From: CAYLNM01 sp964385045
Lineage (GTDB): Bacteria > Planctomycetota > Phycisphaerae > Phycisphaerales > SM1A02
Direction: 5' to 3'
Assembly: GCA_964385045.1 (NCBI GenBank)
Contig: CAYLNM010000071.1
Coordinates: 1-21,857, forward strand
Length of the DNA: 21,857 nucleotides
Both the position numbers and the translations under genes were made by a program. Shown piece by piece: positions 7,626 to 15,626 of the stretch. Within the stretch, counting starts at the first letter, position 1, and every line of letters begins with the position of its first letter. The notes below the pieces were generated by a model. The model had not been told where the DNA came from, made no database searches, and was given only the letters and a program-made list of their open reading frames with translations.

Positions 7626-7654
7626 TTCAGTCCACCGACGGAGTGCGATACCGT
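7626..7654 (+). promoter_or_regulatory. Probable leaderless promoter of the secreted glycosidase-like gene
   Basis: TTCAGT (7626-7631), a 17-nt spacer, then TACCGT (7649-7654, TANNNT type), with 7 nt between it and ATG 7662. Transcription would begin at or next to the A of the start codon. No ribosome site lies at usable distance, which fits a leaderless mRNA. Confidence 0.5.
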
Positions 7655-7661
7655 CCGTGGC

Positions 7662-9302
7662 ATGAGCCCCTCCCGCCGTCCCCTCGTCTCGCGTCGAGCG
7701 TCGGTCGCGGCCAGCCCGCGCCCCGCCGTCGCTTCCGCCCTCGCCCTCGGCCTCGCCCTCGGCCTCGCCTTCGCCCTCGCGACGTCGGCGGCCCCCGCCG
7801 CGTCCGCGCCTCGGCCGCCGGCCGCGTCGGCTCCACCGGCCGCGTCGACTCCGCCGGCCGCGTCGGCGGCGCCGGCCACCCGCGCCCCCTGGTCGCTCTC
7901 GGACCGCGTCGCCGGCAGCCAGCTGTCGAACTTCGCCCGCCGCTGGTCCGCCGCGTGGACGCTGCTCGACTCGATGCGGATGGCCGAGCCGCGGCCGGAT
8001 CTCGGCGGCATCGTCTTCTCCACCTTCCGCGGCGGCCGGATGGTCCTGACCTACGCGGGCGAGCGGCCCGAGCTCGAGCAGTGGGAGCAGGAGCTGCGGG
8101 TCGGGCCGCAGCCCGGGTCGTACGAGGTGGTCGAGGCGTCGCCGGGCAGGATGGTCCTGGACCTGCCGCCCGACACCACGATGTTCCTCCGCACCGAGCG
8201 ACCGGCGTCCGACTTCTCGCTCGTGCCCCTCGAGCACGAGGACGACCACGAGGAGCTGATCTGGTACCCCGAGCTCGTCGAGAAGGTCGCCCGCGGCGCC
8301 GTCCTGCGGGCGACCCACATGCAGGCCACGAACTGGTGGTACGAGGACTCGCCGGAGGCCGAGCTGCGGCTCGAGGACCGGCCCACCGACGCCGACTTCC
8401 TGCAGTCGGGGCGCTTCGGCACGTCGATCGAGCTGCTGGTGGACCTGGCCAACCGCGCCGGGACCGACTTCTGGTGGTGCGTCCCCGCGCGGGCGGACGA
8501 CGCGTACGTCCGCGCCGTCGCCCGCGTGATCCACGAGCGGCTCGGCCCCGGTCGCCGCGTGTTCGTCGAGTGCGGCAACGAGGTGTGGAACGCGATCCCG
8601 CCCTACGAGGCCCAGCGGCGGTGGATGCGGGCCGAGGCCGACCGCCGGGGCATCCTGCAGGATCTCGACGACTACGCCCGCGGCGTCATCATGCACGCGA
8701 TCCGCACCGTCGAGATGGGCCGCATCGCCGAGGACGTGCTCGGCGAGGACCGGGCGATCGTGGTGCTCGCCCAGCAGGTCGGCATGCCGTGGTTCCACGA
8801 CCTCGCGGCCGAGCGCCTCGGAACCGAGGGCACGCGCGAGGTCGAGGCCCTCGCGATCGCGCCGTACTTCGGACACGGGGTGAGCGCGATGCTCGGGGAG
8901 GCGAGCGACGAGGAGATCCTCGCCGCCCTGCGCGAGAGCCTCGTGGGCGACGAGGAGGCCGACGGGATGCACGCCTCCGGCGAGGCGGCGCGGCGACACG
9001 GCTGGCCGCTCATCGCCTACGAGGGCGGGCAGCACATGGTCCCGCCGGGCGGCTGGGAGGCGACCGACGCCGCCCGCGAGCAGATGCAGCGGATCAACGA
9101 GTCCGAGGACATGGGCGAGCTCTACCGCCGCTGGCTGGCCGAATGGTCGACGGCAGGCGGCGGGCTCTTCATGCACTACGGCCTCGTGCAGGAGCAGGAC
9201 GGCCGCTGGGGCGCGTTCGGGCTGTTCGACCGCACGAACGAGGGCCCGACGCCGAAGTCGCGCGCCTTCTTCGGCTGGGCGGAGTTCCCGCGGGAGCGGT
9301 AA
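7662..9302 (+). CDS. Secreted glycoside-hydrolase-like (cellulase / 'cellulose-binding protein'-type) protein
   Basis: A 546-aa exported protein. Residues 1-45 form a signal peptide (basic RR-containing start, then LALGLALGLAFALATSAAPA), followed by a Pro/Ala/Ser linker of three PPAASA/T units at 52-69. The mature part has the look of a (β/α)8 glycosidase: VFVECGNEVWN (300-310) supplies a candidate acid/base E307 after the typical Asn, and LIAYEGGQH (450-458) a candidate nucleophile E454. DFWWCVP and LFMHYGLVQ are other conserved-looking strands. Planctomycete proteins of this type are often annotated as cellulose-binding, and that link is from memory. The substrate is unknown, probably a β-glucan or another polysaccharide outside the cell. 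ATG 7662 fits the signal peptide and the leaderless promoter. It is divergent from the sensor cluster. Confidence 0.8.
   Translation: MSPSRRPLVSRRASVAASPRPAVASALALGLALGLAFALATSAAPAASAPRPPAASAPPAASTPPAASAAPATRAPWSLSDRVAGSQLSNFARRWSAAWTLLDSMRMAEPRPDLGGIVFSTFRGGRMVLTYAGERPELEQWEQELRVGPQPGSYEVVEASPGRMVLDLPPDTTMFLRTERPASDFSLVPLEHEDDHEELIWYPELVEKVARGAVLRATHMQATNWWYEDSPEAELRLEDRPTDADFLQSGRFGTSIELLVDLANRAGTDFWWCVPARADDAYVRAVARVIHERLGPGRRVFVECGNEVWNAIPPYEAQRRWMRAEADRRGILQDLDDYARGVIMHAIRTVEMGRIAEDVLGEDRAIVVLAQQVGMPWFHDLAAERLGTEGTREVEALAIAPYFGHGVSAMLGEASDEEILAALRESLVGDEEADGMHASGEAARRHGWPLIAYEGGQHMVPPGGWEATDAAREQMQRINESEDMGELYRRWLAEWSTAGGGLFMHYGLVQEQDGRWGAFGLFDRTNEGPTPKSRAFFGWAEFPRER
7815..7868 (+). repeat. 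Three 18-bp units encoding PPAASA/T linker
   Basis: Three adjoining 18-bp in-frame units (7815-7832, 7833-7850, 7851-7868), each roughly CCGCCGGCCGCGTCGGCT, encode the Pro/Ala/Ser linker after the signal peptide. The unit length equals that of the larger array in the antiporter gene. Confidence 0.6.
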
Positions 9303-9623
9303 GGCCGCGCGAGATCCGTGCCGGGGCCATCCCGCGGCGTCCGGTCGCCGCGAACCGGCGTGAAGCGGGCATGAAAAGCCTTTCCTGCGCCCCCTCCGGT
9401 CGTGCGGAGTCCGCGGCGGCACGGCATGCTCGTGGAGCCCGGACCGCGACGCGGCCGTCGTGCACGGCCGGGAGCGATCGCGTCCGGCGGCCCACCCGCG
9501 CCGGCGTTCCGCGCCGCCGCTGACCGGCGCCGCCCTTCCGCGCCGTCCTTCCGCGCCGCTGCCGCCCCGCGCCGCCGCGCCGCCCGACCCGATCCGCCTC
9601 ATCCCGCCCCTCCCGGAGACCCC
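9303..9623 (+). other. 321-nt intergenic stretch with short direct repeats
   Basis: No convincing gene is seen. The decanucleotide TTCCGCGCCG occurs three times (9507-9516, 9536-9545, 9549-9558). A 50-codon reading from ATG 9371 is Arg-rich and unsupported. No clear promoter or terminator could be placed for the PLD gene that follows. Confidence 0.5.
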
Positions 9624-12377
9624 ATGTCGCTGCCCGCCCCGCACGCCGCCGCCGGAGACCAGGCCGAACCGCCCGCGCGGTCCGCCGGTGATCGCACCGG
9701 CGACGCCCCCGACGCCCCCGACGCCCCCGACGGCTCCGACGGCTCCGACAGCTCCGACGGCTCCGACGGCTCCGCCGAAGATCCTCCTCCGCCGTCGCCC
9801 GCCTCCGCGCCGGTCGCGAGGGCCGGCTTCGCCGCCGCGGGCCGCACCGCCCGCTGCGACCGGTTCGCCCCGCTCATCGACGCCGAGGAGTACTTCGCCG
9901 CCGTCCGCCGCTCGCTGCTGCGCGCCCGTCGCGAGGTGTGGATCCTCGGCTGGGAGATCCACAGCGAGATCGACCTGCTGCGGGGCGAGGCGGCGGAGCG
10001 GGCGGCCGAGGCCGGCGAGCCTCCGGTGCGGCTTGCGGACCTCCTCCTCCACGTCGTGACCGAGCGCCCGGACCTGCACGTCCGCCTGCTCATCTGGGAG
10101 GGCGCCTCGCTCTTCGCCGCCGAACGGCAGCACCTCCCGCGGATGAAGCGGCCGTGGTCCGATCACCCCCGCATCGAGCTGGTCTGGGACAAGGGTGCCC
10201 CGCGGCTGGCCTCGCGTCACCAGAAGATCGTCACCATCGACGATCGCGTCGCGTTCGTCGGCGGCATCGACCTGACGCACGGGCGCTGGGACACCCGCGA
10301 GCATCGGCTTCGGGACGATCGCCGTCGCGCCCCGGGGCTGATCCCCCGCACTGGCGATCCGTATCACGACCTCATGAGCATGGTGAGCGGCCGAGCCGCC
10401 CGCATGCTGGCCGACATCGCCCGGGATCGGTGGCGCCGCGCGACGGGCGAGGAGCTCGCGCCGCCGCGGCTCGGTCCGCGGGACGCCGACGCCACGGCGT
10501 CCGGCGAGGCCGGGCCCGCCGCTTCCGCCGGCGACGAGCCGGGTCCGTGCGACTCCGCACGGACCGCCGAGCGGCACGCGGAGGCCGACGCGGATGCCCG
10601 CGAGGACGCCGAGGCGAACGGCGACCCCGACGCGTCCGGGGACGCCGACGCGGATGCCGATGCGGGTGCCGGCGCCGAGGCGAACGAGGGCGCCCGGGCG
10701 GACGTGCCCGAGGACGCCGCCGCGAACGCGCCGGACAGCGCCGACGCCGACGAGGACGAGGATCCGTGGCCGGACGAGGTCACGCCGCTCTTCGGGGCCC
10801 GGCCGCACGAGCTCGCCATCGCCCTCACCGAGCCGGAGACCGATCCCTCCGGCGGTCTGCGGGAGGTCGAGGCGACCTTCCTCGCCCAGATCGCCCGCGC
10901 CCGGCGGCTGATCTTCATCGAGACGCAGTACCTGACCGCCTCGGTGATCGCCGACGCCCTCGCCGAGCGACTGGCCGAGCCGGACGGCCCCGAGGTGGTG
11001 ATCATCCTGCCGTGGGGCTGCCCGCAGATGATCCAGGCGATGGCCCACGACCCGCATCGCGACCGGATCCTCGACCGACTGCGGGACGCCGACCGCGGGG
11101 CCAGGCTGGGCGTCTACTGGATCACGCGCGACGGTCCCGAGCCCGCCGATCCGCACGCGGCATCGGTCTACGTGCACGCCAAGCTGCTGGTGATCGACGA
11201 CGAGCTGCTGCGGATCGGCTCGGCCAACCTCAACCGCCGCTCCATGGGGCTCGAGACCGAGTGCGACGTCTTCGTCGGCGCCGCCGACGAGGACGAGCGG
11301 CGGGCGATCGCCGGGTTCCGCCACCGACTGCTCGCCGGGCTGCTGGACGTCGAGACGTCCGACGTCGCGCAGGCCGAGGACGAACGGGACGGCGTGGTGG
11401 CCGCGATCGACCGCCTGCGGGGCGGCCGCCGCACGCTCGTGCCGTTCCGGCACCGGGCGCCCGAGCGCATCGCGGCCGCCGCCCTGCCGCTGGAGCTGGC
11501 GGACCCGGAGCACCCGCTGTCCATCGAGGACGTGCAGGAGGTCATGGGCACCGTGCGCTCGCACCGCCGGGTGCGCACCTGGATCCGCCGACGCTGGAAC
11601 GGACTGGTGGGCGGCTTCCGGCGGGCCCCCGGACGCATCGCGGCCGGCCTGCTCGTGGTCGTGGCGGTGCTCCTGATCCTGTTCACGCCCCTGGGCGGCA
11701 CCGGGCCGGACGAGGCGATCGGCTGGCTGCGGACGCTCGCCGCCGGTCCCACCGGCCTCGCCGGCGTGCTGGTCGGCTTCGTGGCGCTGGCGACCGTGGG
11801 CGCTCCGGTCACCGTCCTCCTGGTCGCCCTCGGCGTCGTGCGCGGCGGCGCCCTCGGCGTGGGGCTCGGCGTGGCCGGCGTCCTCGCCGCCGCGGCCCTC
11901 GGACGAGCGATCGGCGGGCTCGCCCCCGGCCCCCGCGACGCGTCGCACCCCGAGTCCTCGGAGTGCACCTCCGCCCTTCGACGGGTCGCCGAGCACGTGA
12001 AGCGCCGCGGCACCCTCTCCGTCGCCCTCATCCGCAACCTGCCCGTCGCGCCGTTCGCCGTGGTCAACCTCGCGTGCGGCGTCGCCCGGGTGCCGTGGTC
12101 GGCCTACCTGCTGGGCACCGTGCTCGGAATGCTCCCCGGGGTCGTCCTGCTCGTGCTGCTCGGCCGCGGCATCGCCGAGCTGCTGTCGGACCCGCAGCCG
12201 AGGCACTTGCTCGTGGTCGGAGCCGTCGTCGCGGGCATCGTCGGCCTCACGGTCCTGGCCGACCGGATGCGGGCGGCGTGGATCGCGCGGGCCGAGCGGG
12301 ACGAGGACGACCCGGCACCGGACGACGAGGATCCGGACGGGAACGCGCCGCCGGCGGCGAACCCCGGGGGCCGCTGA
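9624..12377 (+). CDS. Phospholipase D / cardiolipin synthase-like protein fused to a VTT (SNARE-associated) membrane domain
   Basis: A 917-aa protein. Two HKD motifs show the phospholipase D superfamily: H199-K201-D206 in SRHQKIVTIDD and H518-K520-D525 in YVHAKLLVIDD, the latter followed by GSANLNRRSMGLETE. The catalytic core would hydrolyse or transfer phosphatidyl groups, as in bacterial cardiolipin synthases. The C-terminus (about 672-880) is a VTT/DedA-like domain with several helices and the signature RNLPVAPFAVVNLACG with GTVLGMLPG. Odd parts are a Gly-Ser-Asp/Ala-Pro-Asp repeat at 28-50 and an acidic low-complexity insert (about 285-385, rich in A, D and E) between the two HKD halves. 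ATG 9624 has GGAG 5 nt upstream; the frame continues back to 9402 but is not conserved-looking there. The EEP gene starts 7 nt after the stop. Confidence 0.9.
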   Translation: MSLPAPHAAAGDQAEPPARSAGDRTGDAPDAPDAPDGSDGSDSSDGSDGSAEDPPPPSPASAPVARAGFAAAGRTARCDRFAPLIDAEEYFAAVRRSLLRARREVWILGWEIHSEIDLLRGEAAERAAEAGEPPVRLADLLLHVVTERPDLHVRLLIWEGASLFAAERQHLPRMKRPWSDHPRIELVWDKGAPRLASRHQKIVTIDDRVAFVGGIDLTHGRWDTREHRLRDDRRRAPGLIPRTGDPYHDLMSMVSGRAARMLADIARDRWRRATGEELAPPRLGPRDADATASGEAGPAASAGDEPGPCDSARTAERHAEADADAREDAEANGDPDASGDADADADAGAGAEANEGARADVPEDAAANAPDSADADEDEDPWPDEVTPLFGARPHELAIALTEPETDPSGGLREVEATFLAQIARARRLIFIETQYLTASVIADALAERLAEPDGPEVVIILPWGCPQMIQAMAHDPHRDRILDRLRDADRGARLGVYWITRDGPEPADPHAASVYVHAKLLVIDDELLRIGSANLNRRSMGLETECDVFVGAADEDERRAIAGFRHRLLAGLLDVETSDVAQAEDERDGVVAAIDRLRGGRRTLVPFRHRAPERIAAAALPLELADPEHPLSIEDVQEVMGTVRSHRRVRTWIRRRWNGLVGGFRRAPGRIAAGLLVVVAVLLILFTPLGGTGPDEAIGWLRTLAAGPTGLAGVLVGFVALATVGAPVTVLLVALGVVRGGALGVGLGVAGVLAAAALGRAIGGLAPGPRDASHPESSECTSALRRVAEHVKRRGTLSVALIRNLPVAPFAVVNLACGVARVPWSAYLLGTVLGMLPGVVLLVLLGRGIAELLSDPQPRHLLVVGAVVAGIVGLTVLADRMRAAWIARAERDEDDPAPDDEDPDGNAPPAANPGGR
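9702..9773 (+). repeat. 9-bp tandem repeats (GACGCCCCC ×3, GACGGCTCC ×5)
   Basis: Eight contiguous 9-bp units in frame: three GACGCCCCC, then GACGGCTCC with one variant GACAGCTCC. They encode alternating Asp-Ala-Pro and Asp-Gly-Ser triplets in the N-terminal linker of the PLD-VTT protein. Confidence 0.85.
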
Positions 12378-12384
12378 GCTTCGC

Positions 12385-13113
12385 GTGCGCCTCGTCACCT
12401 GGAACATCCACGGCGCGGTCGGCGTCGACCGTCGGCACGACCCCGATCGCATCGCCCGGGCGCTCGCCCGGCTCGACGCGGACGTCATCGGCCTGCAGGA
12501 GGTCGACTGGCGTCACCCGACGACCCGGGGGCTCGACCAGCTCTCGCTGCTGGCCGAGTCGCTCGGGATGACGCCCGTCGCCGGCCCGAACCTCCGCGAC
12601 CACCGCGGCACCTTCGGCAACGGGCTCCTCGTCCGGGGCGAGGTGCTCGCCCGCCGACGCCTCGACCTCTCGGAGCGCGGCCGCGAGCCGCGCGGCGCGA
12701 TCGACGCCGATCTGCGCGTTCGCGGACGCGTGATCCGGACCCTCGTCACGCATCTCGGCCTGCGCCGGGGCGAGCGCCGCCGGCAGCAGCGAGTCATCGC
12801 GACCCGCCTGCAGGCCGAGGAGACGCCGACGCCCCCGCCGGCGCTCGTCGCGGTGCTCGCCGACCTCAACGAATGGCTGGCCTTCGTGCGCGGACCGATC
12901 CGCCGCGGGCCGTGCCCCGTGTTCGTCGGGGGCCGGACGTTTCCCTCGCGTGCGCCGTCGCTGTCGCTCGACGGCATCCTGCTCGGCCCCGCCGACGTGC
13001 GTGCGCGCGGGGGCGTGATCCGCGACGCGCCGTTCCGGATCGCGTCCGACCACCTGCCGGTCGCGTGCGACGTGCTCGGCCTCGGCGCCGCGTCCCGCGA
13101 CGAGCGCGGATGA
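12385..13113 (+). CDS. Endonuclease/exonuclease/phosphatase (EEP) family hydrolase
   Basis: A 242-aa metal-dependent hydrolase. Hallmarks in order are TWNIHG (N7), IGLQEVD (E39), VTHLGL (H123), VLADLNEW (D160, N162), LDGILL and a final SDHLPV (D222, H223), the expected DNase I-like active site. The start is GTG 12385, only 7 nt after the PLD-VTT stop. No strong ribosome site is seen, so it is probably translated by coupling. In E. coli the EEP gene ybhP sits beside the cardiolipin synthase gene clsB (ybhO), so this pairing recurs and suggests a phospholipid or phosphodiester substrate rather than DNA repair. The substrate is not shown by sequence. The C-terminus ends shortly after the last motif, the normal length for the small members. 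Confidence 0.87.
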   Translation: MRLVTWNIHGAVGVDRRHDPDRIARALARLDADVIGLQEVDWRHPTTRGLDQLSLLAESLGMTPVAGPNLRDHRGTFGNGLLVRGEVLARRRLDLSERGREPRGAIDADLRVRGRVIRTLVTHLGLRRGERRRQQRVIATRLQAEETPTPPPALVAVLADLNEWLAFVRGPIRRGPCPVFVGGRTFPSRAPSLSLDGILLGPADVRARGGVIRDAPFRIASDHLPVACDVLGLGAASRDERG

Positions 13114-13209
13114 GACCCCGGCGCCGCGGCGTGCGCACGGCCATCGGGCAGGCTTCCTCGTTGCTCCTCGCGACACCGCACGCGATCCTCTTCCCGGAAG
13201 GTGGCATCG

Positions 13210-13229
13210 GGGCGCACGCGCATGCGCCC
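13210..13229 (+). terminator. Hairpin between the EEP gene and the α/β-hydrolase gene
   Basis: GGGCGCA (13210-13216) and TGCGCCC (13223-13229) form a perfect 7-bp stem with a 6-nt loop in the 157-nt gap after the EEP gene. No T-run follows. It may end the PLD-EEP transcript or attenuate the next gene. Confidence 0.35.
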
Positions 13230-13270
13230 GCCGCCGGCCCGTTGTCCAGCATCCTGCTCCGGAGCGAATC

Positions 13271-14089
13271 ATGAGCTCGCACGCGCCCGTCCGACCCGCC
13301 GCGTCCCATGCCGGGGGCCACGTCCTCGAGGTGGTCGTGCCCGCGGGTGACCGCGTGATCGAGGCCACCCTCGCGCGTCCGGCCGAGGCGGTCGGGCTGG
13401 TGATCCTGCCCGGCTGCGGCGTGGGCCGCAGCGACCCGCGCCTGCGGGCGATGGCCGCCATCATGCAGCGGGCCGGCCTCGCGACGCTGCTGTTCGATCT
13501 GCTCGACGTCGCCGAGGCGCAGCGGCGGTCCACCGCATTCGACGTGCGCGAGCACGCGACGCGGCTGCTCGAGGTGGTCCGCTGGACGGTCGGCGAGCCG
13601 CTGGTGCGCACGCTTCCGGTGGGGATCGTCGCGTCGGGGACCGCCGCCGCGACGGCCCTCGACGCCGCGGCCCGCGAGCCCGCGATCCGTGCGGTCGTCG
13701 GCTGCGGGGCCCGGACCGACCTGGCCGCCGACGACGAGGCCGCGGTCACCACGCCCGTGCTGCTGCTCGTCGGCGAGCGGGATCCCGACGTGCTCGCACT
13801 GAATCGCAGGGCTCTCGGCGAGCTCGCCGGCGTCCGGCGCCTCGTCGTCATGCCGGGGGCCACCCACCGCCTGAGCGAGCCGCACGCGGCCGAGGAGGTC
13901 TCGCGGCAGGCGACCGCCTGGATGCTCGCGTTCCTGCCGCCGAAGCCGCAGGTGGCGATCCGACCGGCCCCGGGCGGACTCGCGACGATGGTCGCACCGC
14001 AGGGTCCGCACCGCACGGACCGGCCCGCCTCGGGGCCGCCGGTCCTCGCCGGTGCGCCCGCGCCCGCCTCGGCGGTGCGCCGCGCCTGA
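13271..14089 (+). CDS. Dienelactone-hydrolase-like α/β hydrolase
   Basis: A 272-aa cytoplasmic-looking α/β hydrolase. Visible landmarks are GLVILPGCGVGRSDPR (oxyanion-side loop, 42-57), AGLATLLFDLLD (68-79), a nucleophile region GIVASGTAAATAL (118-130) with S122, VLLLVGERDPDV with D171 and VVMPGATHRLSEP with H199. These give a plausible Ser-Asp-His triad. The nucleophile elbow is unusual: relatives as I recall them read GASTG, while here it is VASGT. Residues 225-272 form an extra Pro/Ala-rich tail with no domain. ATG 13271 has GGAG 7 nt upstream. In other genomes this family is often fused or adjacent to phosphoribosyltransferases; none is present here. The substrate is unknown. Confidence 0.8.
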   Translation: MSSHAPVRPAASHAGGHVLEVVVPAGDRVIEATLARPAEAVGLVILPGCGVGRSDPRLRAMAAIMQRAGLATLLFDLLDVAEAQRRSTAFDVREHATRLLEVVRWTVGEPLVRTLPVGIVASGTAAATALDAAAREPAIRAVVGCGARTDLAADDEAAVTTPVLLLVGERDPDVLALNRRALGELAGVRRLVVMPGATHRLSEPHAAEEVSRQATAWMLAFLPPKPQVAIRPAPGGLATMVAPQGPHRTDRPASGPPVLAGAPAPASAVRRA

Positions 14090-14176
14090 CGCGGACCACC
14101 CGTTGGGTCCCCCTGCGCAGCGCACCACCAGCGCGGAGACGCGCCGTCGTGTCAGTCGGCGCGGAGCTCGTCGACG

Positions 14177-14230
14177 CCGGCCGCGCCTCGGCCGCGCGGC
14201 GTGCCCGGACCGCGGCCGAGGCGCGGCCGG
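14177..14230. terminator. Perfect 20-bp inverted repeat between convergent genes
   Basis: Left arm 14177-14196 (CCGGCCGCGCCTCGGCCGCG) and right arm 14211-14230 are exact reverse complements, separated by 14 nt. It lies in the 181-nt space between the stop at 14089 (plus strand) and the stop at 14271 (minus strand). It would form a very stable hairpin in both transcripts and could act as a bidirectional terminator, although no T-run flanks it. Confidence 0.6.
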
Positions 14231-14270
14231 GCGGCTGCTCGCCCAGGCAGCCCCCGGCAACACCCCCGGC

Positions 14271-14693
14271 TCAGCCGGCGCCGCGTCCGCCGTCGGTGAG
14301 CCGCGGACGCGTGCGGGCCTCGAGGGCCGGTCGGTCCCCCACGCCCGCGAGGATCTCGACCGCCGACCGGCCGTCGTCGCCGCCGGAGACCGCCTCGGGC
14401 AGCTCCCGCTCGGCCTGCAGCCAGTCCGACGTCGCGTCGCCCGGCCGCCCGTCGCGCATCCGCTCCTCGTACAGCTCGTAGGCCCGTCTCCGCACGCGCT
14501 CGGGTCGCGGGCGGTCGGTCACCGGCGAGCGCGCCGCCACGGTGGTCGCGGGGGCCGGCCGCGCCGCCGGAGCGGGCAGCCGCCCCTCCGGCCGGTCCGT
14601 CGGCTCGATCGCCGGGGTCCGCTCGTCCGCCCCGTAGGCGGGCCGATCCGCCGGCTCCGCCCGATCGCGGCTCCGGCTCCTTCGTCTGGCCAT
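14271..14693 (-). CDS. DUF2934-domain protein
   Basis: A 140-aa small protein. Residues 66-99 (RVRRRAYELYEERM, then DWLQAERELPE) match the short DUF2934 helical motif found in many environmental bacteria, usually in proteins of about this size. The N-terminus is basic (MARRRSRSRDR) and is followed by a Pro/Ala-rich disordered segment (30-64); the C-terminus is also unstructured-looking. ATG 14693 is preceded by GGAGGG with 6-nt spacing, so the longer frame from 14792 is not needed. The function of the domain is unknown. It lies 91 nt downstream of the CBS-protein gene on the same strand and may be co-transcribed with it. Confidence 0.8.
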   Translation of the reverse strand: MARRRSRSRDRAEPADRPAYGADERTPAIEPTDRPEGRLPAPAARPAPATTVAARSPVTDRPRPERVRRRAYELYEERMRDGRPGDATSDWLQAERELPEAVSGGDDGRSAVEILAGVGDRPALEARTRPRLTDGGRGAG

Positions 14694-14784
14694 GTGGTTC
14701 CCTCCAGTGCTTCCCCGGACGGTCTCGGCGGCCGCGGCGACCCGCGGCGCGCCTCGGCCGGGATGCTCGTGCCGGCGTGCGTCC

Positions 14785-15255
14785 TCACTCACCGATCGCG
14801 GTGAGCACGTCGAGGCTGGTGACGATGCCCAGCGGCAGACGATCCTCGTCCACCACGACCACGCGGTGCATGCGGTGCTCGCCCATCAGGCGGGCGATCG
14901 TCCGCACGGAGTCCCCGGGCCGCACGGTGACCGCGGTCTCGGTCATCAGCTCCTCCACGTGCGGCAGCTCCGTGCGATCGAGCTCGAGCTGCTCCTCACC
15001 CCCCGGCTGCGCGGCCACGACCTCGCGGAACGACCCGGGCAGGTCCCCCTCCTCGCCCGCGACGATGCGGCGCACCAGGTCGCGCACGCCGACCACCCCG
15101 ACCACGGTGCCCTCGACGTCGACCACCGGCATCCCCGAGATCTCGTGCTCGCCGAGCAGCCGGACCATCTCGCCGAGCGTGGTCGACGGCGTGACGCAGA
15201 CGGGCTCGCGGGTCATCAGGTCGCGGGCCCGGAGGCTCGTGTGGACGGCGGTCAT
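14785..15255 (-). CDS. CBS-domain pair protein
   Basis: A 156-aa protein made almost entirely of two CBS motifs, which together form a Bateman module that binds adenosine nucleotides or similar ligands. CBS1 starts at RARDLMTREPVCVTPSTTL (9-27) and continues with HEISGMPVVDVEGTVVGVVGVRDL. CBS2 starts at VEELMTETAVTVRPGDSV and ends with HRMHRVVVVDEDRLPLGIVTSLDVL. A linker with acidic residues lies between them. ATG 15255 has GGGAG 7 nt upstream. There is no enzyme or transporter domain, so it is likely a stand-alone regulator whose partner is unknown. It is divergent from the trehalose phosphatase fusion across a 371-nt gap and upstream of the DUF2934 gene. Confidence 0.9.
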   Translation of the reverse strand: MTAVHTSLRARDLMTREPVCVTPSTTLGEMVRLLGEHEISGMPVVDVEGTVVGVVGVRDLVRRIVAGEEGDLPGSFREVVAAQPGGEEQLELDRTELPHVEELMTETAVTVRPGDSVRTIARLMGEHRMHRVVVVDEDRLPLGIVTSLDVLTAIGE

Positions 15256-15556
15256 GGTGCGTCTCCCGAGACGAGGCGGTCGCGGGCCGGCCGCCCCACG
15301 AGGGTGCGGCCCGACCCACGAGCCGCAGGATGCCACGCCGCGTCCGCCCCGCCCATCCGGCATCCTCCCCATTCGGCGGTGGCACGCGCTGCCCCGGCAC
15401 GCGCCGCCCCGGCACGCTCCCCGCCGGCAGGCACGGCGTCCGTCTCCCACGCGGGCGCCCGCGCCCCGGAGCAGCGGACCGGCGACACGGCTCGCGGTGG
15501 CGCACCCGCCCTGCCACGTCCGCGACCGCCCGCCCGCGCCCGCCCGTGCCCGCCGG

Positions 15557-15600
15557 CGCCCGCCCCCCGCGTCCGCCCGTCGCCCGCCCCCCGCGTCCGC
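15557..15600 (+). repeat. Exact 20-bp direct repeat upstream of the trehalose gene
   Basis: CGCCCGCCCCCCGCGTCCGC occurs at 15557-15576 and again at 15581-15600 (24-bp period). The second copy ends 13 nt before the -10-like TAGCAT, where an activator or repressor could bind. Confidence 0.7.
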
Positions 15601-15613
15601 TCCCTGCATCATC

Positions 15614-15619
15614 TAGCAT
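15614..15619 (+). promoter_or_regulatory. Probable leaderless -10 element (TAGCAT) of the trehalose phosphatase fusion
   Basis: TAGCAT fits TANNNT and is followed by exactly 7 nt and ATG 15627, the same geometry as at 7649-7662. No ribosome site precedes the ATG. The -35 position is GC-rich and not recognisable. Confidence 0.5.
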
Positions 15620-15626
15620 CGCCCGC

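Larger units (their letters stand above)
15256..15626. other. 371-nt divergent intergenic region with direct repeats
   Basis: The space between the CBS gene and the trehalose phosphatase fusion holds no supportable gene. Most of it is C-rich on the plus strand. It contains related GCCCCGGCACGC units near 15380-15420 and a 20-bp exact direct repeat just before the promoter (listed separately). Promoters for both directions must lie here. Confidence 0.5.

Noticed and set aside
9371..9523. Short reading of 50 codons beginning MKSLSC
   Set aside because: Arg/Ala-rich after the first few residues, weak ribosome site and no family resemblance.
7491..12488. A 1665-codon open frame on the minus strand
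   Set aside because: It runs antisense to the glycosidase-like and PLD-VTT genes, is Arg/Gly/Pro-rich with no domain, and is a by-product of GC-rich codon use.
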